NCBI GenBank assembly: GCA_900767695.1 | Contig: CAAGAC010000017.1 | Coordinates: 1 to 64,000 of the forward strand | DNA length: 64,000 nt | Source: an uncultured Succinivibrio sp. | GTDB lineage: Bacteria > Pseudomonadota > Gammaproteobacteria > Enterobacterales > Succinivibrionaceae | Reading direction: 5' to 3' | Notes under the pieces: generated by a model | The model's database searches: none | Seen by the model: the letters and a program-made list of their open reading frames with translations, nothing else | Told to the model about the DNA's origin: nothing | Part shown: positions 23,474-34,832 of the stretch, one piece after another | How positions within the stretch are numbered: position 1 is the stretch's first letter | Layout: each line of letters starts with the position of its first letter | Made by a program: the position numbers and the translations under genes

Positions 23474-23486
23474 CCCTGCTTGCTTG

Positions 23487-25322
23487 TCAGTCCTTGAGAT
23501 CCGAGAGCAGGCCCTTGAAGCCGTCGTTGAGGATCGGGAAGACGAAGCCGCTGCCCTTGCCAAGATCGTTGCGCTCGATGTGGAAGGTGCAGGCGCCGCG
23601 CTCGCGCTTCCACTGCGAGGTCGCAAGGCGCTGGTAGTAGCGCCTGACGAAGGTGGCGCGCTCGTCTGACGAGAACTGCGGGAAGAGCACGCCGAGCTCG
23701 GCGGCGATGCGGGCGGGGGCGTAGAGCGAGCCCTGCTGCATCTGGTGGATGGCGTCGAGCACAGCGTACGGCATCAGATCGCGCTCGTCGGTCTGGCCCG
23801 GCTTGAGCTCGGCGGTGGGCGCCTGGGCCGCGATGTAGGACATCTGCGGCAGGTGCATGGTGAGGCCGGAGTCCACCTTGATCCCCTCGTCGGCGATGTG
23901 GCGGTTGATCTTGAGGATGCGGCTCTTGGAGATGTCGCCGATGGGGGCGAGGCCTCCGCAGGTGTCGCCGTCCATGGTGCAGTAGCCCACCGCGTCCTCG
24001 GAGGCGTTGCAGGTGGTGAGCAGGAGCTTGTTGTAGCGGTTGGCGATCATCCAGATCCCCGGGGCGCGGCAGCGAGCCTGGATGTTCTGGAGGGTGATGT
24101 CGTCATGCTCCCAGGTGAGCGGGGTGTCAGGAGTGGTCGAGTTGACAATGGAGGTGTAGTCCTCGACGAGCTTGGAGATGGACCACTCGTAATGGGTCGC
24201 GCCAAGGCCCGAGGAGACTTCCCTGGCCGCGGTGCGGGTCACGCTGCCGGAGACGTCGGAGCCCTGGTAGACGGTGACGAGGGCCCTGGGCATGATCTGC
24301 GTCTTGACGTACTTCTCGATGTCACCGCCGTCGAAGGCGGGAGCCGGGAGGCCGACGGACTCAAGCTGCTCCTTGAAGGCCTCGAAGCCCTGCTCGCGCA
24401 GGGAGCTTATGAGACCGAGGCAGACTGCCGTGGCGCACAGCCCCGAGTCGGCGCCGCCTGAGAGGGAGAGCGCGAAGCCCGAGGCCTTGGTCTTGAGCAT
24501 CCAGTCGTAGAGGCCGAGGGCCACGGCGCGGACAATCTGGTCGTACTCGGGCAGCGGGGCCGCGATCCCCTGATCGGGGGTGAAGAGGCGCTTCCTCAGG
24601 AAGGTAAGCTCCGAGGAGGCCGCGACGATGTTGCCCTTCTGCGCCACGAGAGAGAGGCCGTCGTAGACGCTGCTGCCGCCCTCGCAGCCACAGAGCGAGG
24701 TGGTCACGACGGTGGTGTCGAGGGCAAGCGAGAGGGCGGCTGCCGCGATCTCGCGGCGGCGGCGCCCGCCGAGCTCGTAGCGCTCCGAGGCCGGTGCGAC
24801 CACGAGATCGGCGGTCTTGAGGGCTGGGATGTCGGCCACGCTGAAGAACACGCCCACCGAGGTGCCGTCCACGTCGTGCAGGCGGGAGGAGGCTATGCGC
24901 TCGGCGCCCAGGACGAAGGTCTCGTCGGGGCCTGCGGTGGTAAGCGAGCGGACGCGCGGATCGCGCGAGTCGGTGAAGGCGGAGGCCGCGCTGACGCCGA
25001 CGATGGCGCCGCGGCGGACCAGGACGTAGGCGTCGTAGGCATGGCCGTCGGAGCCCTGGAGCACCGTGCCCACGCCTGCGGTCACGCCCTCGGGGAGGCT
25101 GTACTTGAGGGAGAGCACCGCCTGCGCGCACTGCTGCATGAAGGCTGGAACCTGGAAGACGTCGCCGCAGTCGGCCCCGGGGATGCAAAGTTCGGGGAAA
25201 GCCACAAATTTGATGCCCTGCTTGGCTGCTTGTGCGCAGAGATCTAATATTTTTGATGAATTGCCGTTAATATCTAACGCAAGAGAATTGATCTGCCCTG
25301 CGGCATAAAAAGAATTAACCAT
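23487..25322 (-). CDS. nadE: NAD+ synthetase with a degenerate glutaminase domain
   Basis: This gene encodes 611 aa, the length of two-domain glutamine-type NadE. The C-terminal synthetase domain is intact: LSLSGGADSGLCAT (P-loop, ~278-291), AREVSSGLGATHYEWS, NIQARCRAPGIWMIANRYNKLLLTT and CNASEDAVGYCTMDGDTCGGLAPIGDISKS (deamido-NAD site). It adenylates nicotinate adenine dinucleotide and amidates it. The N-terminal nitrilase-like domain keeps the catalytic Glu (FPELCIPGADCGD, Glu44), but the catalytic Lys region (usually PKTYLPNY) reads SAASAFTDS and the catalytic Cys region (usually EICEDLW) reads VFFSVADI. By my alignment both Lys and Cys are lost. If so, the enzyme cannot hydrolyse glutamine and must use free ammonia, plausible in an ammonia-rich anaerobic gut or rumen. 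The start ATG is the first in frame. Confidence 0.88.
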   Translation of the reverse strand: MVNSFYAAGQINSLALDINGNSSKILDLCAQAAKQGIKFVAFPELCIPGADCGDVFQVPAFMQQCAQAVLSLKYSLPEGVTAGVGTVLQGSDGHAYDAYVLVRRGAIVGVSAASAFTDSRDPRVRSLTTAGPDETFVLGAERIASSRLHDVDGTSVGVFFSVADIPALKTADLVVAPASERYELGGRRRREIAAAALSLALDTTVVTTSLCGCEGGSSVYDGLSLVAQKGNIVAASSELTFLRKRLFTPDQGIAAPLPEYDQIVRAVALGLYDWMLKTKASGFALSLSGGADSGLCATAVCLGLISSLREQGFEAFKEQLESVGLPAPAFDGGDIEKYVKTQIMPRALVTVYQGSDVSGSVTRTAAREVSSGLGATHYEWSISKLVEDYTSIVNSTTPDTPLTWEHDDITLQNIQARCRAPGIWMIANRYNKLLLTTCNASEDAVGYCTMDGDTCGGLAPIGDISKSRILKINRHIADEGIKVDSGLTMHLPQMSYIAAQAPTAELKPGQTDERDLMPYAVLDAIHQMQQGSLYAPARIAAELGVLFPQFSSDERATFVRRYYQRLATSQWKRERGACTFHIERNDLGKGSGFVFPILNDGFKGLLSDLKD

Positions 25323-25430
25323 AAAGCAAGCGGCGAGCGCTCCTCCTTAGAAAAATCCATACTGCATTGGAATTTAGCACAAGGTCGGACCTGCCGAGCA
25401 GGGTGCCCCGATTTTGGGATTTCGGACATC

Positions 25431-27551
<2,121 letters not shown>

Positions 27552-27697
27552 GCTCATCAGGCCGCCTTGCGCCCAGCGGTGTGAGGCGGCTTGCAGATCG
27601 ACTGCAAGGCATGCAAACGTTTTCACGTCTGCGGTTAGAATAGCGATCGCCCTTTGGGCCAATAAGAAGAAGAACCGGAGCCTACGGGGAGGATCAC

Positions 27698-28243
27698 ATG
27701 CCGCAGCCAATTCCCACTGAAGACGCCCAGCAGAAGAAGGACCGCGTCCGCCGCAACCTGCGCATCATCGCGCTGTGCGTCGCGGGCTACTACTTCATCT
27801 CCGCAGGCTTCACCTGGTACAGCGATCACCAGGCCGAGAAGCTCCGCCTGCTCCCGCAGGTGGAGAACGTGTTTGCCTCGGACGAGGACTTCAGCAAGGC
27901 GCTCCACGCCGCCTCCAACGGCAGCTCCGATCTCAACGCCGACATGGACGCGGGCAGGATCACGCTGGAGGAGAACGCCGGCGCGGTGTCCAAGGCCGTG
28001 TTCCAGGCCAGGTTCGAGAGCGGCCTCAACGTCATCGAGAAGACCCGCGCCCGCGCCTTCCTCATGGCCTGCGAGAACACCACCGACGAGAAGACGATCA
28101 CCAAGCTCATGGACATCCTGTGCATGAACGAGACCGATCCGTCAAAGATAAAGAGCGGCCTTGAGGCCGCCACCAGGCGCGTGAGCTACAAGCTCACCGC
28201 CGCAGGAAGCACCTTCCGCATCGAGGCTGCGAGGATCAAGTAG
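27698..28243 (+). CDS. Unknown protein with one N-terminal membrane anchor
   Basis: This gene encodes 181 aa. ATG 27698 is preceded by GGGAGG. A charged N-terminus (AQQKKDRVRRNLR) leads into one hydrophobic segment (~22-40, IIALCVAGYYFISAGFTWY), so the C-terminal ~140 residues probably face the periplasm as in a signal-anchored protein. The rest is helical and charged with three cysteines (LMACENTT, DILCMNE). I know no relative. A possible -10 (TAGAAT, 27636-27641) suggests its own promoter, 146 bp after glgX. A short terminator follows. Confidence 0.7.
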   Translation: MPQPIPTEDAQQKKDRVRRNLRIIALCVAGYYFISAGFTWYSDHQAEKLRLLPQVENVFASDEDFSKALHAASNGSSDLNADMDAGRITLEENAGAVSKAVFQARFESGLNVIEKTRARAFLMACENTTDEKTITKLMDILCMNETDPSKIKSGLEAATRRVSYKLTAAGSTFRIEAARIK

Positions 28244-28255
28244 CCTCACCCGCCT

Positions 28256-28273
28256 GCCCCGCCCGGGGCTTTT
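28256..28273 (+). terminator. Terminator of the anchored unknown gene
   Basis: GCCCC-N4-GGGGC followed by TTTT. Confidence 0.6.
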
Positions 28274-28284
28274 ACCACTCCTGA

Positions 28285-28311
28285 CAAGAAGAAAGCGGAC
28301 CGAGGTCCGCT
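28285..28311 (-). terminator. Terminator of the pfl operon
   Basis: AGCGGACC-GA-GGTCCGCT (28294-28311); on the minus strand TTTCTTCTTGT follows. Confidence 0.78.
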
Positions 28312-28339
28312 GTCATTTTGCTATTGCTTGAAGACGCTC

Positions 28340-29071
28340 TCAGCTGCGCGGCAGCCCCGAGATCTCGTAGGCCCTCGCCACCTGCTCCTCAGTGGGAGGC
28401 ACGGCGTCCTTTAGCGTGTAGGGGATCCCGAGCTGCTCCCACTTGAAGAGCCCGAGGCTGTGGTAGGGCAGGATCTCAAAGCGCGTGACGTTCTCAAGCG
28501 AGCGCACGAAGTCGCCTAGCTTCCTAAGCTCGTCCATGCGGTCGGTGAGTCCTGGCACCAGCACGCGCCTTATCCACATCTTGACGCCAAGGGAGTCGAT
28601 GCGCCTTGCGCACTCCAGGATCCCCTCGTTGCCGATGCCGGTGAGTTCCTTGTGCGCCGCGCTGTCCATCTCCTTGAGATCGAGCATCACGAGATCGGTG
28701 GACCTCATCAGGCGGTCGAATTTTGCAAGCCACTGCGGATTGTCCCGGTAGGGGCCTCCCGCCGTGTCAAGGCAGGTGCTAACGCCCTCTTCCTTCAGAA
28801 GCTCAAAGAGCTCGGTCACAAAGTCGATCTGCAATAGGGCCTCGCCGCCTGAGACGGTGACTCCGCCCTCCCCGCCCCAGTAGCCGCGGTAGCGCAGCGC
28901 CCTGCGCACCACCTCCTGCGCCTCGTGGACCTCGCCTGTCCTCATCTTCCAGGAGTCGGGGTTGTGGCAGTAGCGGCAGCGCATCGAGCAGCCCTGCATG
29001 AAGACCACGAACCTGACTCCGGGGCCGTCTACCGAGCCGAAGCTCTCGAATGAATGGATCCATCCCTGCAT
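28340..29071 (-). CDS. pflA: Pyruvate formate-lyase activating enzyme
   Basis: This gene encodes 243 aa. It is a radical SAM enzyme: the 4Fe-4S motif CxxxCxxC is GCSMRCRYCHNP (residues ~28-39), preceded by DGPGVRFVVFMQGC as in PflA; EGGVTVSGGEALLQ is the SAM-binding GGE motif. It puts the glycyl radical on PflB under anaerobic conditions. It lies directly downstream of pflB with an 82-bp gap holding a hairpin, so it should be made at a lower level than PflB, as is usual. AGGAG precedes ATG 29071. Confidence 0.96.
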   Translation of the reverse strand: MQGWIHSFESFGSVDGPGVRFVVFMQGCSMRCRYCHNPDSWKMRTGEVHEAQEVVRRALRYRGYWGGEGGVTVSGGEALLQIDFVTELFELLKEEGVSTCLDTAGGPYRDNPQWLAKFDRLMRSTDLVMLDLKEMDSAAHKELTGIGNEGILECARRIDSLGVKMWIRRVLVPGLTDRMDELRKLGDFVRSLENVTRFEILPYHSLGLFKWEQLGIPYTLKDAVPPTEEQVARAYEISGLPRS

Positions 29072-29101
29072 TGGGTTCTCCTTTTTCTGAAATCCCTTAA
29101 T

Positions 29102-29136
29102 GAAAGCGCCCGGGCCGCGTGGCGGTCCGGGCGCTC
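29102..29136 (-). terminator. Intercistronic hairpin between pflB and pflA
   Basis: AGCGCCCGG and CCGGGCGCT form a 9-bp stem; on the minus strand TTTCATT follows. It is a likely partial terminator that lowers pflA relative to pflB. Confidence 0.6.
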
Positions 29137-29153
29137 CTGAACCGGACTTCCGG

Positions 29154-31400
29154 TTACATGGCCTTGTGGCAGGTCCTCTTGATCACGTCGAGCTGCTGCT
29201 CGCGGGTGAGGTCGATGAACTTGACGGCGTAGCCGGAGACGCGGATGGTGAAGTTCGCGTACTCGGGCTTCTCAGGGTGCTCCATCGCGTCGACGAGCTT
29301 CTCGGTGCCGAAAACGTTGACGTTGAGATGGTGGGCGCCCTGGACGAAGTAGCCGTCGAGCACGTTCACGAGGTTCTGCGCGCGCTCGTCCTCGCTGTGG
29401 CCCAGCGCATCCGGGGAGATGGTCTGGGTGTTGGAGATGCCGTCCAGCGCGTACTCGTACGGCATCTTGGCCACGGAGTTCAGGGAGGCCAGCAGGCCGC
29501 TCTTCTCGGCGCCGTAGGAGGGGTTGGCGCCCGGGGAGAGGGGCTCGCCCGCCTTGCGGCCGTCGGGCATGGTGCCGGTGGCCTTGCCGTAGACCACGTT
29601 CGAGGTGATCGTCAGGATCGAGGTGGTCGGCTCGCTGTTGCGGTAGGTGTGGTGCTTCTTGAGCTTGGTCATGAAGGTCTTGAGCAGCTTGACGCCGATC
29701 TGGTCGGCGCGGTCGTCGTCGTTGCCGTAGCGCGGGAAGTCGCCCTCGGTCTTAAAGTCGGTGGCGATGCCCTGCTCGTTGCGGATCACCTTGACCCTGG
29801 CGTACTTGACGGCGGAGAGCGAGTCGATGACGTGCGAGAAGCCGGCGATGCCGGTCGCGAAGGTGCGGCGGACGTCGGTGTCGATGAGCGCCATCTCGGC
29901 GGCCTCGTAGTAGTACTTGTCGTGCATGTACTGGATGAGGTCGAGCACGTTGACGTAGAGGCCGGCAAGCCACTCGAGCATGATGTCGTAGCGCTGGAGG
30001 AGCTCGCTGTAGTCGAGGTACTCGGAGGTGATCGGGCGGAGCATCGGGCCGACCTGCATGCCGGTCTTCTCGTCGACGCCACCGTTGATCGCGTAGAGCA
30101 GCGCCTTGGCGAGGTTGGCGCGGGCGCCGAAGAACTGCATCTCCTTGCCGGTCTGGGTAGCCGAGACGCAGCAGCAGATGGAGTAGTCGTCGCCCCAGAT
30201 CGGACGCATCACGTCGTCGTTCTCGTACTGGATCGAGGAGGAGATCACGCTGATCTTGGCGGCGTACTTCTTGAAGCCGGCGGGCAGGCGCTTGGAGTAG
30301 AGAACGGTGAGGTTCGGCTCGGGGGCGGGGCCCATGTTCTCAAGGGGGTGCAGGAAGCGGAAGTCGTTGCGGGTGACCATGTGGCGGCCGTCCTGGCCGA
30401 GGCCTGCGACCTCGAGGGTGGCCCACACCGGATCGCCCGAGAAGAGCTGGTTGTAGGAGGGGATGCGCGCGAACTTGACCATGCGCAGCTTCATGACCAG
30501 GTGGTCGATGAGCTCCTGGGCCTCCTTCTCGGTGAGGGTGCCCTCCTTGAGGTCGCGGGTGATGTAGATGTCGAGGAAGGTCGAGACGCGGCCGACCGAC
30601 ATCGCGGCGCCGTTCTGGGTCTTGATGGCGGCGAGGTAGCCAAAGTACAGCCACTGCACGGCCTGACGGGCATCCTTGGCAGGCTCGGAGATGTCAAAGC
30701 CGTAGGAGGCGGCCATCTCCTTCATCTGGCCTAGGGCGCGGATCTGATCTGCCAGTTCCTCGCGCTGGCGGATGATGTCGTCTGTCATGACGCCGCAGCC
30801 GCAGTTTGCGAGATCCTCCTTCTTCTTCGCAACGAGGTAGTCGATGCCGTAGAGGGCCACGCGGCGGTAGTCGCCGACGATGCGGCCGCGGCCGTAGGTG
30901 TCGGGAAGGCCGGTGATGATCTTGTTCTTGCGGGCCATCCTCATCTCAGGGGTGTACGCGTCGTACACGCCCTGGTTGTGGGTCTTGTGGTACTCGGTGA
31001 AGATCTTGTGGAACTTGGGGTTCGGGATGTAGCCGTAGGTGGTGCATGCCTCCTCGGCCATCTTGATGCCGCCAAACGGCATGAAGGCGCGCTTTAAAGG
31101 CTTGTCGGTCTGGAGGCCGACGATCTTCTCGAGATCCTTGGTGTTGCTGCCGATGTAGCCCGGGCCGTAGGCGGTGATGCCGGAGACCACCTCGGTCTCC
31201 ATGTCGAGGACGCCGCCCTTGGCGCGCTCCTCGTGCTGGAGCTTCTGGAGATCGCCCCAGAGGGTGCTGGTCGCGTCAGTGGGCCCTTCGAGGAAGGACT
31301 CATCGCCGTCATAGGCGGTGTAGTTGTTCTGGATGAAGTCCCTGACGTTGACGTCGTCAAGCCAATGAGTTCCGCGGAAGCCGCGCCACTGCTCTCTCAT
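29154..31400 (-). CDS. pflB: Formate C-acetyltransferase (pyruvate formate-lyase)
   Basis: This gene encodes 748 aa (E. coli 760). The start is at [10 protein letters not shown], preceded by GGAG. It splits pyruvate with CoA into acetyl-CoA and formate, the key step of anaerobic mixed-acid fermentation. Active-site cysteines lie in [20 protein letters not shown] (Cys409-411; three in a row instead of the usual two) and the glycyl-radical residue is Gly723 in [34 protein letters not shown] and [11 protein letters not shown] are further signatures. A TATAAT box at 31493-31498 and a long palindrome at 31591-31615 lie upstream. Confidence 0.97.
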   Translation of the reverse strand: MREQWRGFRGTHWLDDVNVRDFIQNNYTAYDGDESFLEGPTDATSTLWGDLQKLQHEERAKGGVLDMETEVVSGITAYGPGYIGSNTKDLEKIVGLQTDKPLKRAFMPFGGIKMAEEACTTYGYIPNPKFHKIFTEYHKTHNQGVYDAYTPEMRMARKNKIITGLPDTYGRGRIVGDYRRVALYGIDYLVAKKKEDLANCGCGVMTDDIIRQREELADQIRALGQMKEMAASYGFDISEPAKDARQAVQWLYFGYLAAIKTQNGAAMSVGRVSTFLDIYITRDLKEGTLTEKEAQELIDHLVMKLRMVKFARIPSYNQLFSGDPVWATLEVAGLGQDGRHMVTRNDFRFLHPLENMGPAPEPNLTVLYSKRLPAGFKKYAAKISVISSSIQYENDDVMRPIWGDDYSICCCVSATQTGKEMQFFGARANLAKALLYAINGGVDEKTGMQVGPMLRPITSEYLDYSELLQRYDIMLEWLAGLYVNVLDLIQYMHDKYYYEAAEMALIDTDVRRTFATGIAGFSHVIDSLSAVKYARVKVIRNEQGIATDFKTEGDFPRYGNDDDRADQIGVKLLKTFMTKLKKHHTYRNSEPTTSILTITSNVVYGKATGTMPDGRKAGEPLSPGANPSYGAEKSGLLASLNSVAKMPYEYALDGISNTQTISPDALGHSEDERAQNLVNVLDGYFVQGAHHLNVNVFGTEKLVDAMEHPEKPEYANFTIRVSGYAVKFIDLTREQQLDVIKRTCHKAM

Positions 31401-31492
31401 GCTGATCTCCAAATGCAATTAGGGTGGAATGCGCCGTGAAGCGGGGAATTGGGCCTATCCAGGGCTCCAGCCCCTGCCCGGCAGACGGCGGC

Positions 31493-31498
31493 ATTATA
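31493..31498 (-). promoter_or_regulatory. Possible -10 of pflB
   Basis: TATAAT on the minus strand, preceded directly by TG; no good -35 is present, which fits an activator-dependent promoter. Confidence 0.45.
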
Positions 31499-31590
31499 CA
31501 TGAAGGGATCGCGCCATTGGGGCGGCCTGAGTCCGTGCTGCGGGGCCATCTGGCACGGATGGCTTGGTGAAGCCATTTCTTGAATGCCAG

Positions 31591-31615
31591 TTCGTTAATC
31601 CTGTTTATTAACGAA
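31591..31615. promoter_or_regulatory. Perfect 9-bp inverted repeat upstream of pflB
   Basis: TTCGTTAAT-N7-ATTAACGAA. The GTTAAT core resembles ArcA boxes, and the site is centred about 110 bp upstream of the candidate -10. It lies between the fbp terminator and the pflB promoter, so pflB is the likely target. Confidence 0.6.
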
Positions 31616-31621
31616 GTTTGC

Positions 31622-31642
31622 TAAAGCCCGGCGCTGCCGGGC
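31622..31642 (-). terminator. Terminator of the class III FBPase gene
   Basis: GCCCGGC-N3-GCCGGGC followed on the minus strand by TTTAG. Confidence 0.65.
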
Positions 31643-31655
31643 CGTGGCTGTCCCG

Positions 31656-33536
31656 TCAGGCCGGACGCTCGGCGATGGAGCCGCGCTCGAAGGCGCTGAT
31701 GAGCTCCTTGAGGTCGCTTATCTGCATGCGGATCTCGGCGCCGTCGTCGACGTCGGCCACCGAGCGGCGGCGCTTGAAGGACTCGACGAGGATCTCGTCG
31801 GAGAGGATGTCGGTGTTGTTGGCTATGGCGTCGCTTATCGAGGTGAAGGGCTTGTGGGCCTTGAGCCTAAGGTTGTGGGAGTTGTAGATGAGCGTGTAGC
31901 CGGCTATTCCAGTCACTCCCTGGTAGGCCTTGGAGAAGCCGCCGTCTATGACAAGGAGCCTGCCACCGCCTCGCACCGCGCTCTCGCCCGAGCTCACCCT
32001 CACCGGGGTGTGGCCGTTGATGATGTGGCCTGAGAGCGGATCGAGTCCGAACTCGCGCAGTATGAGCTTGCAGATCTCCTCGCTGTAGTAGAGATCGTAG
32101 TAGGGGTTGCGCGGCTCGACGCAGGCCTCCCTCTCCTTCACGAACGCGTTCTCGAAGGTCTTTACGCAGCGGCCTGACAAGGGCGATCTCTCGCCGCACC
32201 ATAGGTACCACATGAAGTCGAGCGCGTCCTGATCGCCCTTGACGAAGGCGCGCCTTGCCATCTCCTCGCACCAGTCGAGGTAGGGGCGGCCGCTAAGCGG
32301 CGCCCCGTCGCAGAGGATCTTCGTGAAGGTGCCGTCGGGGTTGAAGGGGACGCAGCCGTGGTAGAGCACGTTGCCGTTTGCCGTCCTGTACATCGCGCCT
32401 TTCTCGTAGAGGAACTGGACGTGGCGGCGCAGGCGCTGCGACTGGGTGAAGCTTCCCACGAGATCATCGACGACCTCCTGCTCCTCAGGAGTGAGGGCGT
32501 CCGGATCCGGCCCCTTGAGCGTGGGGAAGTCGCGCCACTTCAAGGACCAGGCCCTGCCGCCGCAGATGGCGGTGCCCGAGGCGGGGTTGAGGCTCTTCAA
32601 AAGAAGCCTTCCCGACATCCCGTACTCGGGGTGGCGGTGCATGCACTGCTCCTCAAGCTTGACGCATATGACGCTGATGCACTTCTCGATGGCCTTGGCC
32701 CCCTCGTCCGAGTAGAGCTTGTCGGCAAGGCGCTCCAGAAGCCTCATGCTGATGCCGTAGCCGCGCTCTAAAAGCTCGAAGTTGCCGTAGCGCACGTTGT
32801 TGCGCACGGCGTTGGCGCAGCAGGCGGCGCTGCCGCAGGCGGCGCCCATCCACAGCACGTCGTGGTTGCCCCACTGGAGATCGAGGCTATGGTGCTTCAT
32901 TAAAAGGTCGAGCACCATGTCGGGCGACGATCCCCTGTCGAAGATGTCGCCGACCACGTGGAGGCGATCGACGGCCAGGCGCTTTATGAGCGCGCACAGC
33001 TCCTCGATGAAGGAGCCGGCGGCGCCGGTGCTGATGACGCTGTCGAGGATCCCGCGGTGGTAGCGGGCGCGGGTGTGGTCCTCGTCCTCCTTGGCGTGCA
33101 TGAGCTCGTCGATGACGAAGCGGAACTCGCGTGGCAGCGCCTTGCGCACCTTCGAGCGCGTGTACTTCGAGGAGAGGAAGGCCGCGAGGGACACCAGGCG
33201 CTGGAGCACCTGCCGGTACCACTGCGGATCGCCGTCGATGTCGTCGGAGCGGCGCGAGAGCACCTCGCGCGGGTAGTAGATGAGCGTGCACAGCGCCGCG
33301 GACTGGTGGGCGTCGAGATCGGGGAAGAGCGCCTCGACCTTGTCGCGGATCACTCCAGAGCAGTTGTTGAGGATCTGCACGAACGCCTCGTACTCGCCGT
33401 GGACGTCCGAGACGAAGTGCTCGGTGCCCTTGGGCAGGTTGAGTATGGCCTGGAGGTTGATGATCTCGGTTATGGCCGCGTAGCGGTTGGGAAACCTCAG
33501 CGACAGCTCGCGCAGGTAGCGCTCTTCCTGGTGCAT
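31656..33536 (-). CDS. fbp: Fructose-1,6-bisphosphatase, class III
   Basis: This gene encodes 626 aa from MHQEERYLRELSLRFP (AAGG ribosome site); an upstream in-frame start is less likely. Class III FBPases are large calcineurin-like metallophosphatases. The metal motifs are FVSDVHGEYEAF (D-x-H-G), VGDIFDRGSSPD (GDxxDRG) and LQWGNHDVLWMGA (GNHD); a later INGHTPVRVSSGES carries the last His. It hydrolyses fructose-1,6-bisphosphate for gluconeogenesis. This class is typical of Firmicutes and Bacteroidetes and patchy in Gammaproteobacteria, so the gene may have an old foreign origin, though its base composition is native. Confidence 0.95.
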   Translation of the reverse strand: MHQEERYLRELSLRFPNRYAAITEIINLQAILNLPKGTEHFVSDVHGEYEAFVQILNNCSGVIRDKVEALFPDLDAHQSAALCTLIYYPREVLSRRSDDIDGDPQWYRQVLQRLVSLAAFLSSKYTRSKVRKALPREFRFVIDELMHAKEDEDHTRARYHRGILDSVISTGAAGSFIEELCALIKRLAVDRLHVVGDIFDRGSSPDMVLDLLMKHHSLDLQWGNHDVLWMGAACGSAACCANAVRNNVRYGNFELLERGYGISMRLLERLADKLYSDEGAKAIEKCISVICVKLEEQCMHRHPEYGMSGRLLLKSLNPASGTAICGGRAWSLKWRDFPTLKGPDPDALTPEEQEVVDDLVGSFTQSQRLRRHVQFLYEKGAMYRTANGNVLYHGCVPFNPDGTFTKILCDGAPLSGRPYLDWCEEMARRAFVKGDQDALDFMWYLWCGERSPLSGRCVKTFENAFVKEREACVEPRNPYYDLYYSEEICKLILREFGLDPLSGHIINGHTPVRVSSGESAVRGGGRLLVIDGGFSKAYQGVTGIAGYTLIYNSHNLRLKAHKPFTSISDAIANNTDILSDEILVESFKRRRSVADVDDGAEIRMQISDLKELISAFERGSIAERPA

Positions 33537-33610
33537 GGTGCCTTGATCCTTCGATGCGATCTCAATTGCGGTGTCTTGCGATCGTTGCACAAGGCCATTT
33601 GATCTGCATC

Positions 33611-33674
33611 AAAAAAACGCCCGGAGGTCAAATGAGTGCATGGCGGAGCCATGCGCCCATCCGTCCCCCGGGCG
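33611..33674 (-). terminator. Nested terminator of ddh
   Basis: Outer stem CGCCCGG/CCGGGCG (33618-33624 with 33668-33674) encloses a second perfect hairpin GCATGGC-GGA-GCCATGC (33638-33654); on the minus strand seven T follow. Confidence 0.82.
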
Positions 33675-33690
33675 GTCTTGAAGCGCCCTT

Positions 33691-34674
33691 TTAAAGCAGG
33701 TGCGCTACGAGATCCTCGCGCGAGAGCGGGCTTAGGTACGAGGGGGCGATGTCAAGCATGGTCAGGCAGCCTGCCCTGCCCTCCTTGGAGAGCCTGGCGC
33801 AGGCGCGGGCGCAGGCTGCGAGCACGCCGCCGGTGAACTCGGGGTTGGACCCAAGCTTAAGGCGGTACTCAACGAGGGCGTCGGTGGCCCCCTCAAGTCC
33901 GGTCCTGCCCGAGCGCAGCACGAAGCCGCCGTGCGGCAGTCCAGCGTGCTTTGAGAGGAGTTCCTCCTCGGTGATGAAGTTCACCGTGGTGTCGTAGTCG
34001 GCAAAGTAGTTGGGCATCGACTTGATCTCCTGCTCGATGCGCGCGAGATCGGCCCCCTCCTCGGGAACGACCCAGCACTCGCGCAGGTGCATCTGGCGCG
34101 CCGTAAGCTCGGGGCGCTTGCCGGAACGGGCGGCCTCGAGCGCCTCCTCGCGCGGCACCGTGTACTGCCTGGCGTCCTTCACGCCCTTGATGCGCCTGAT
34201 GGCGTCCGAGTGGCCCTGGCTCACGCCGCGGCCCCAGAAGGTGTAGCTCCTGCCATCGGGAAGCACGGCCTCGGAGTACGCGCGCGCCACCGAGAAGAGG
34301 CCCGGATCCCAGCCTGCGGAGATGACGGCGACATTGCCGCCCGCGCGCGCTGCCGCATCGACCTTCTTCAACTGCTCGGGGATGCGGGCGTGGGTGTCGA
34401 AGCTGTCAACGACATTGAAACGCGAGGCGAGGGCGGGAGTCTGCTCGGGCAGATCGGTCGCGCTGCCGCCGCAGAGCACCAGCACGTCGAGCCTGCCCTC
34501 GAAGGCCTTGAGACCGGCCTCGGAGTAGACCTTGCAGCCGCTGGCGGCCTTCACCGACTTCGGATCGCGCCTGGTGAAGATCCCCTCGAGGCTGAGATCC
34601 GGCGCGGCCTTCACCGCGGCCTCGACCCCGCGCCCGAGGTTGCCGTACCCGAAGATGCCGATGCGATATGCCAT
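33691..34674 (-). CDS. ddh: meso-Diaminopimelate D-dehydrogenase
   Basis: This gene encodes 327 aa. It is an NADPH-dependent enzyme that makes meso-diaminopimelate from tetrahydrodipicolinate and ammonia in one step, a shortcut in lysine and peptidoglycan synthesis. The Rossmann start is RIGIFGYGNLGRGVEAAV (4-21); NVVDSFDTHARIP (dinucleotide/substrate loop), ISAGWDPGLFSV and TFWGRGVSQGHSDAIRRIKG are diagnostic for Ddh rather than DapB. The shortcut uses free ammonia, which matches the ammonia-dependent reading of nadE above. It is a single gene with its own terminator. Confidence 0.95.
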   Translation of the reverse strand: MAYRIGIFGYGNLGRGVEAAVKAAPDLSLEGIFTRRDPKSVKAASGCKVYSEAGLKAFEGRLDVLVLCGGSATDLPEQTPALASRFNVVDSFDTHARIPEQLKKVDAAARAGGNVAVISAGWDPGLFSVARAYSEAVLPDGRSYTFWGRGVSQGHSDAIRRIKGVKDARQYTVPREEALEAARSGKRPELTARQMHLRECWVVPEEGADLARIEQEIKSMPNYFADYDTTVNFITEEELLSKHAGLPHGGFVLRSGRTGLEGATDALVEYRLKLGSNPEFTGGVLAACARACARLSKEGRAGCLTMLDIAPSYLSPLSREDLVAHLL

Positions 34675-34791
34675 TTGAAGCCTCCATGCCTTGAAAAGGT
34701 GAAAATCAGAATCTCAATGCATGGAATTGTATCGTTTTGGGGAATGGCGAACCACAAAAGATCATGTTTTGCACGCTTTGCGTGCAAAGAT

Positions 34792-34813
34792 AAGGCAGGG
34801 ACTTCCCTGCCTT
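34792..34813 (-). terminator. Terminator of the first polytopic membrane gene
   Basis: AAGGCAGGGA-CT-TCCCTGCCTT followed on the minus strand by ATCTTTG; a second small hairpin (TTGCACGC...GCGTGCAA) lies next to it. Confidence 0.7.
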
Positions 34814-34832
34814 CCAGATGATAATTGGCAGC

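Larger units (their letters stand above)
23048..23486. other. Intergenic region between nadE and chemoreceptor gene 2
   Basis: This stretch holds the FliA-type promoter (23199-23225), a very AT-rich stretch (about 23195-23345) and, at its right end, the tandem terminator hairpins of nadE. No gene is visible. Confidence 0.6.

Noticed and set aside
29100..30734. Very long open frames on the strand opposite pflB, putP, feoB, nadE, acr3 and others
   Set aside because: They lie entirely inside well-supported genes, are rich in Val/Gly/Asp/Glu or Arg/Pro as expected from antisense of G+C-rich codons, and have no ribosome sites.
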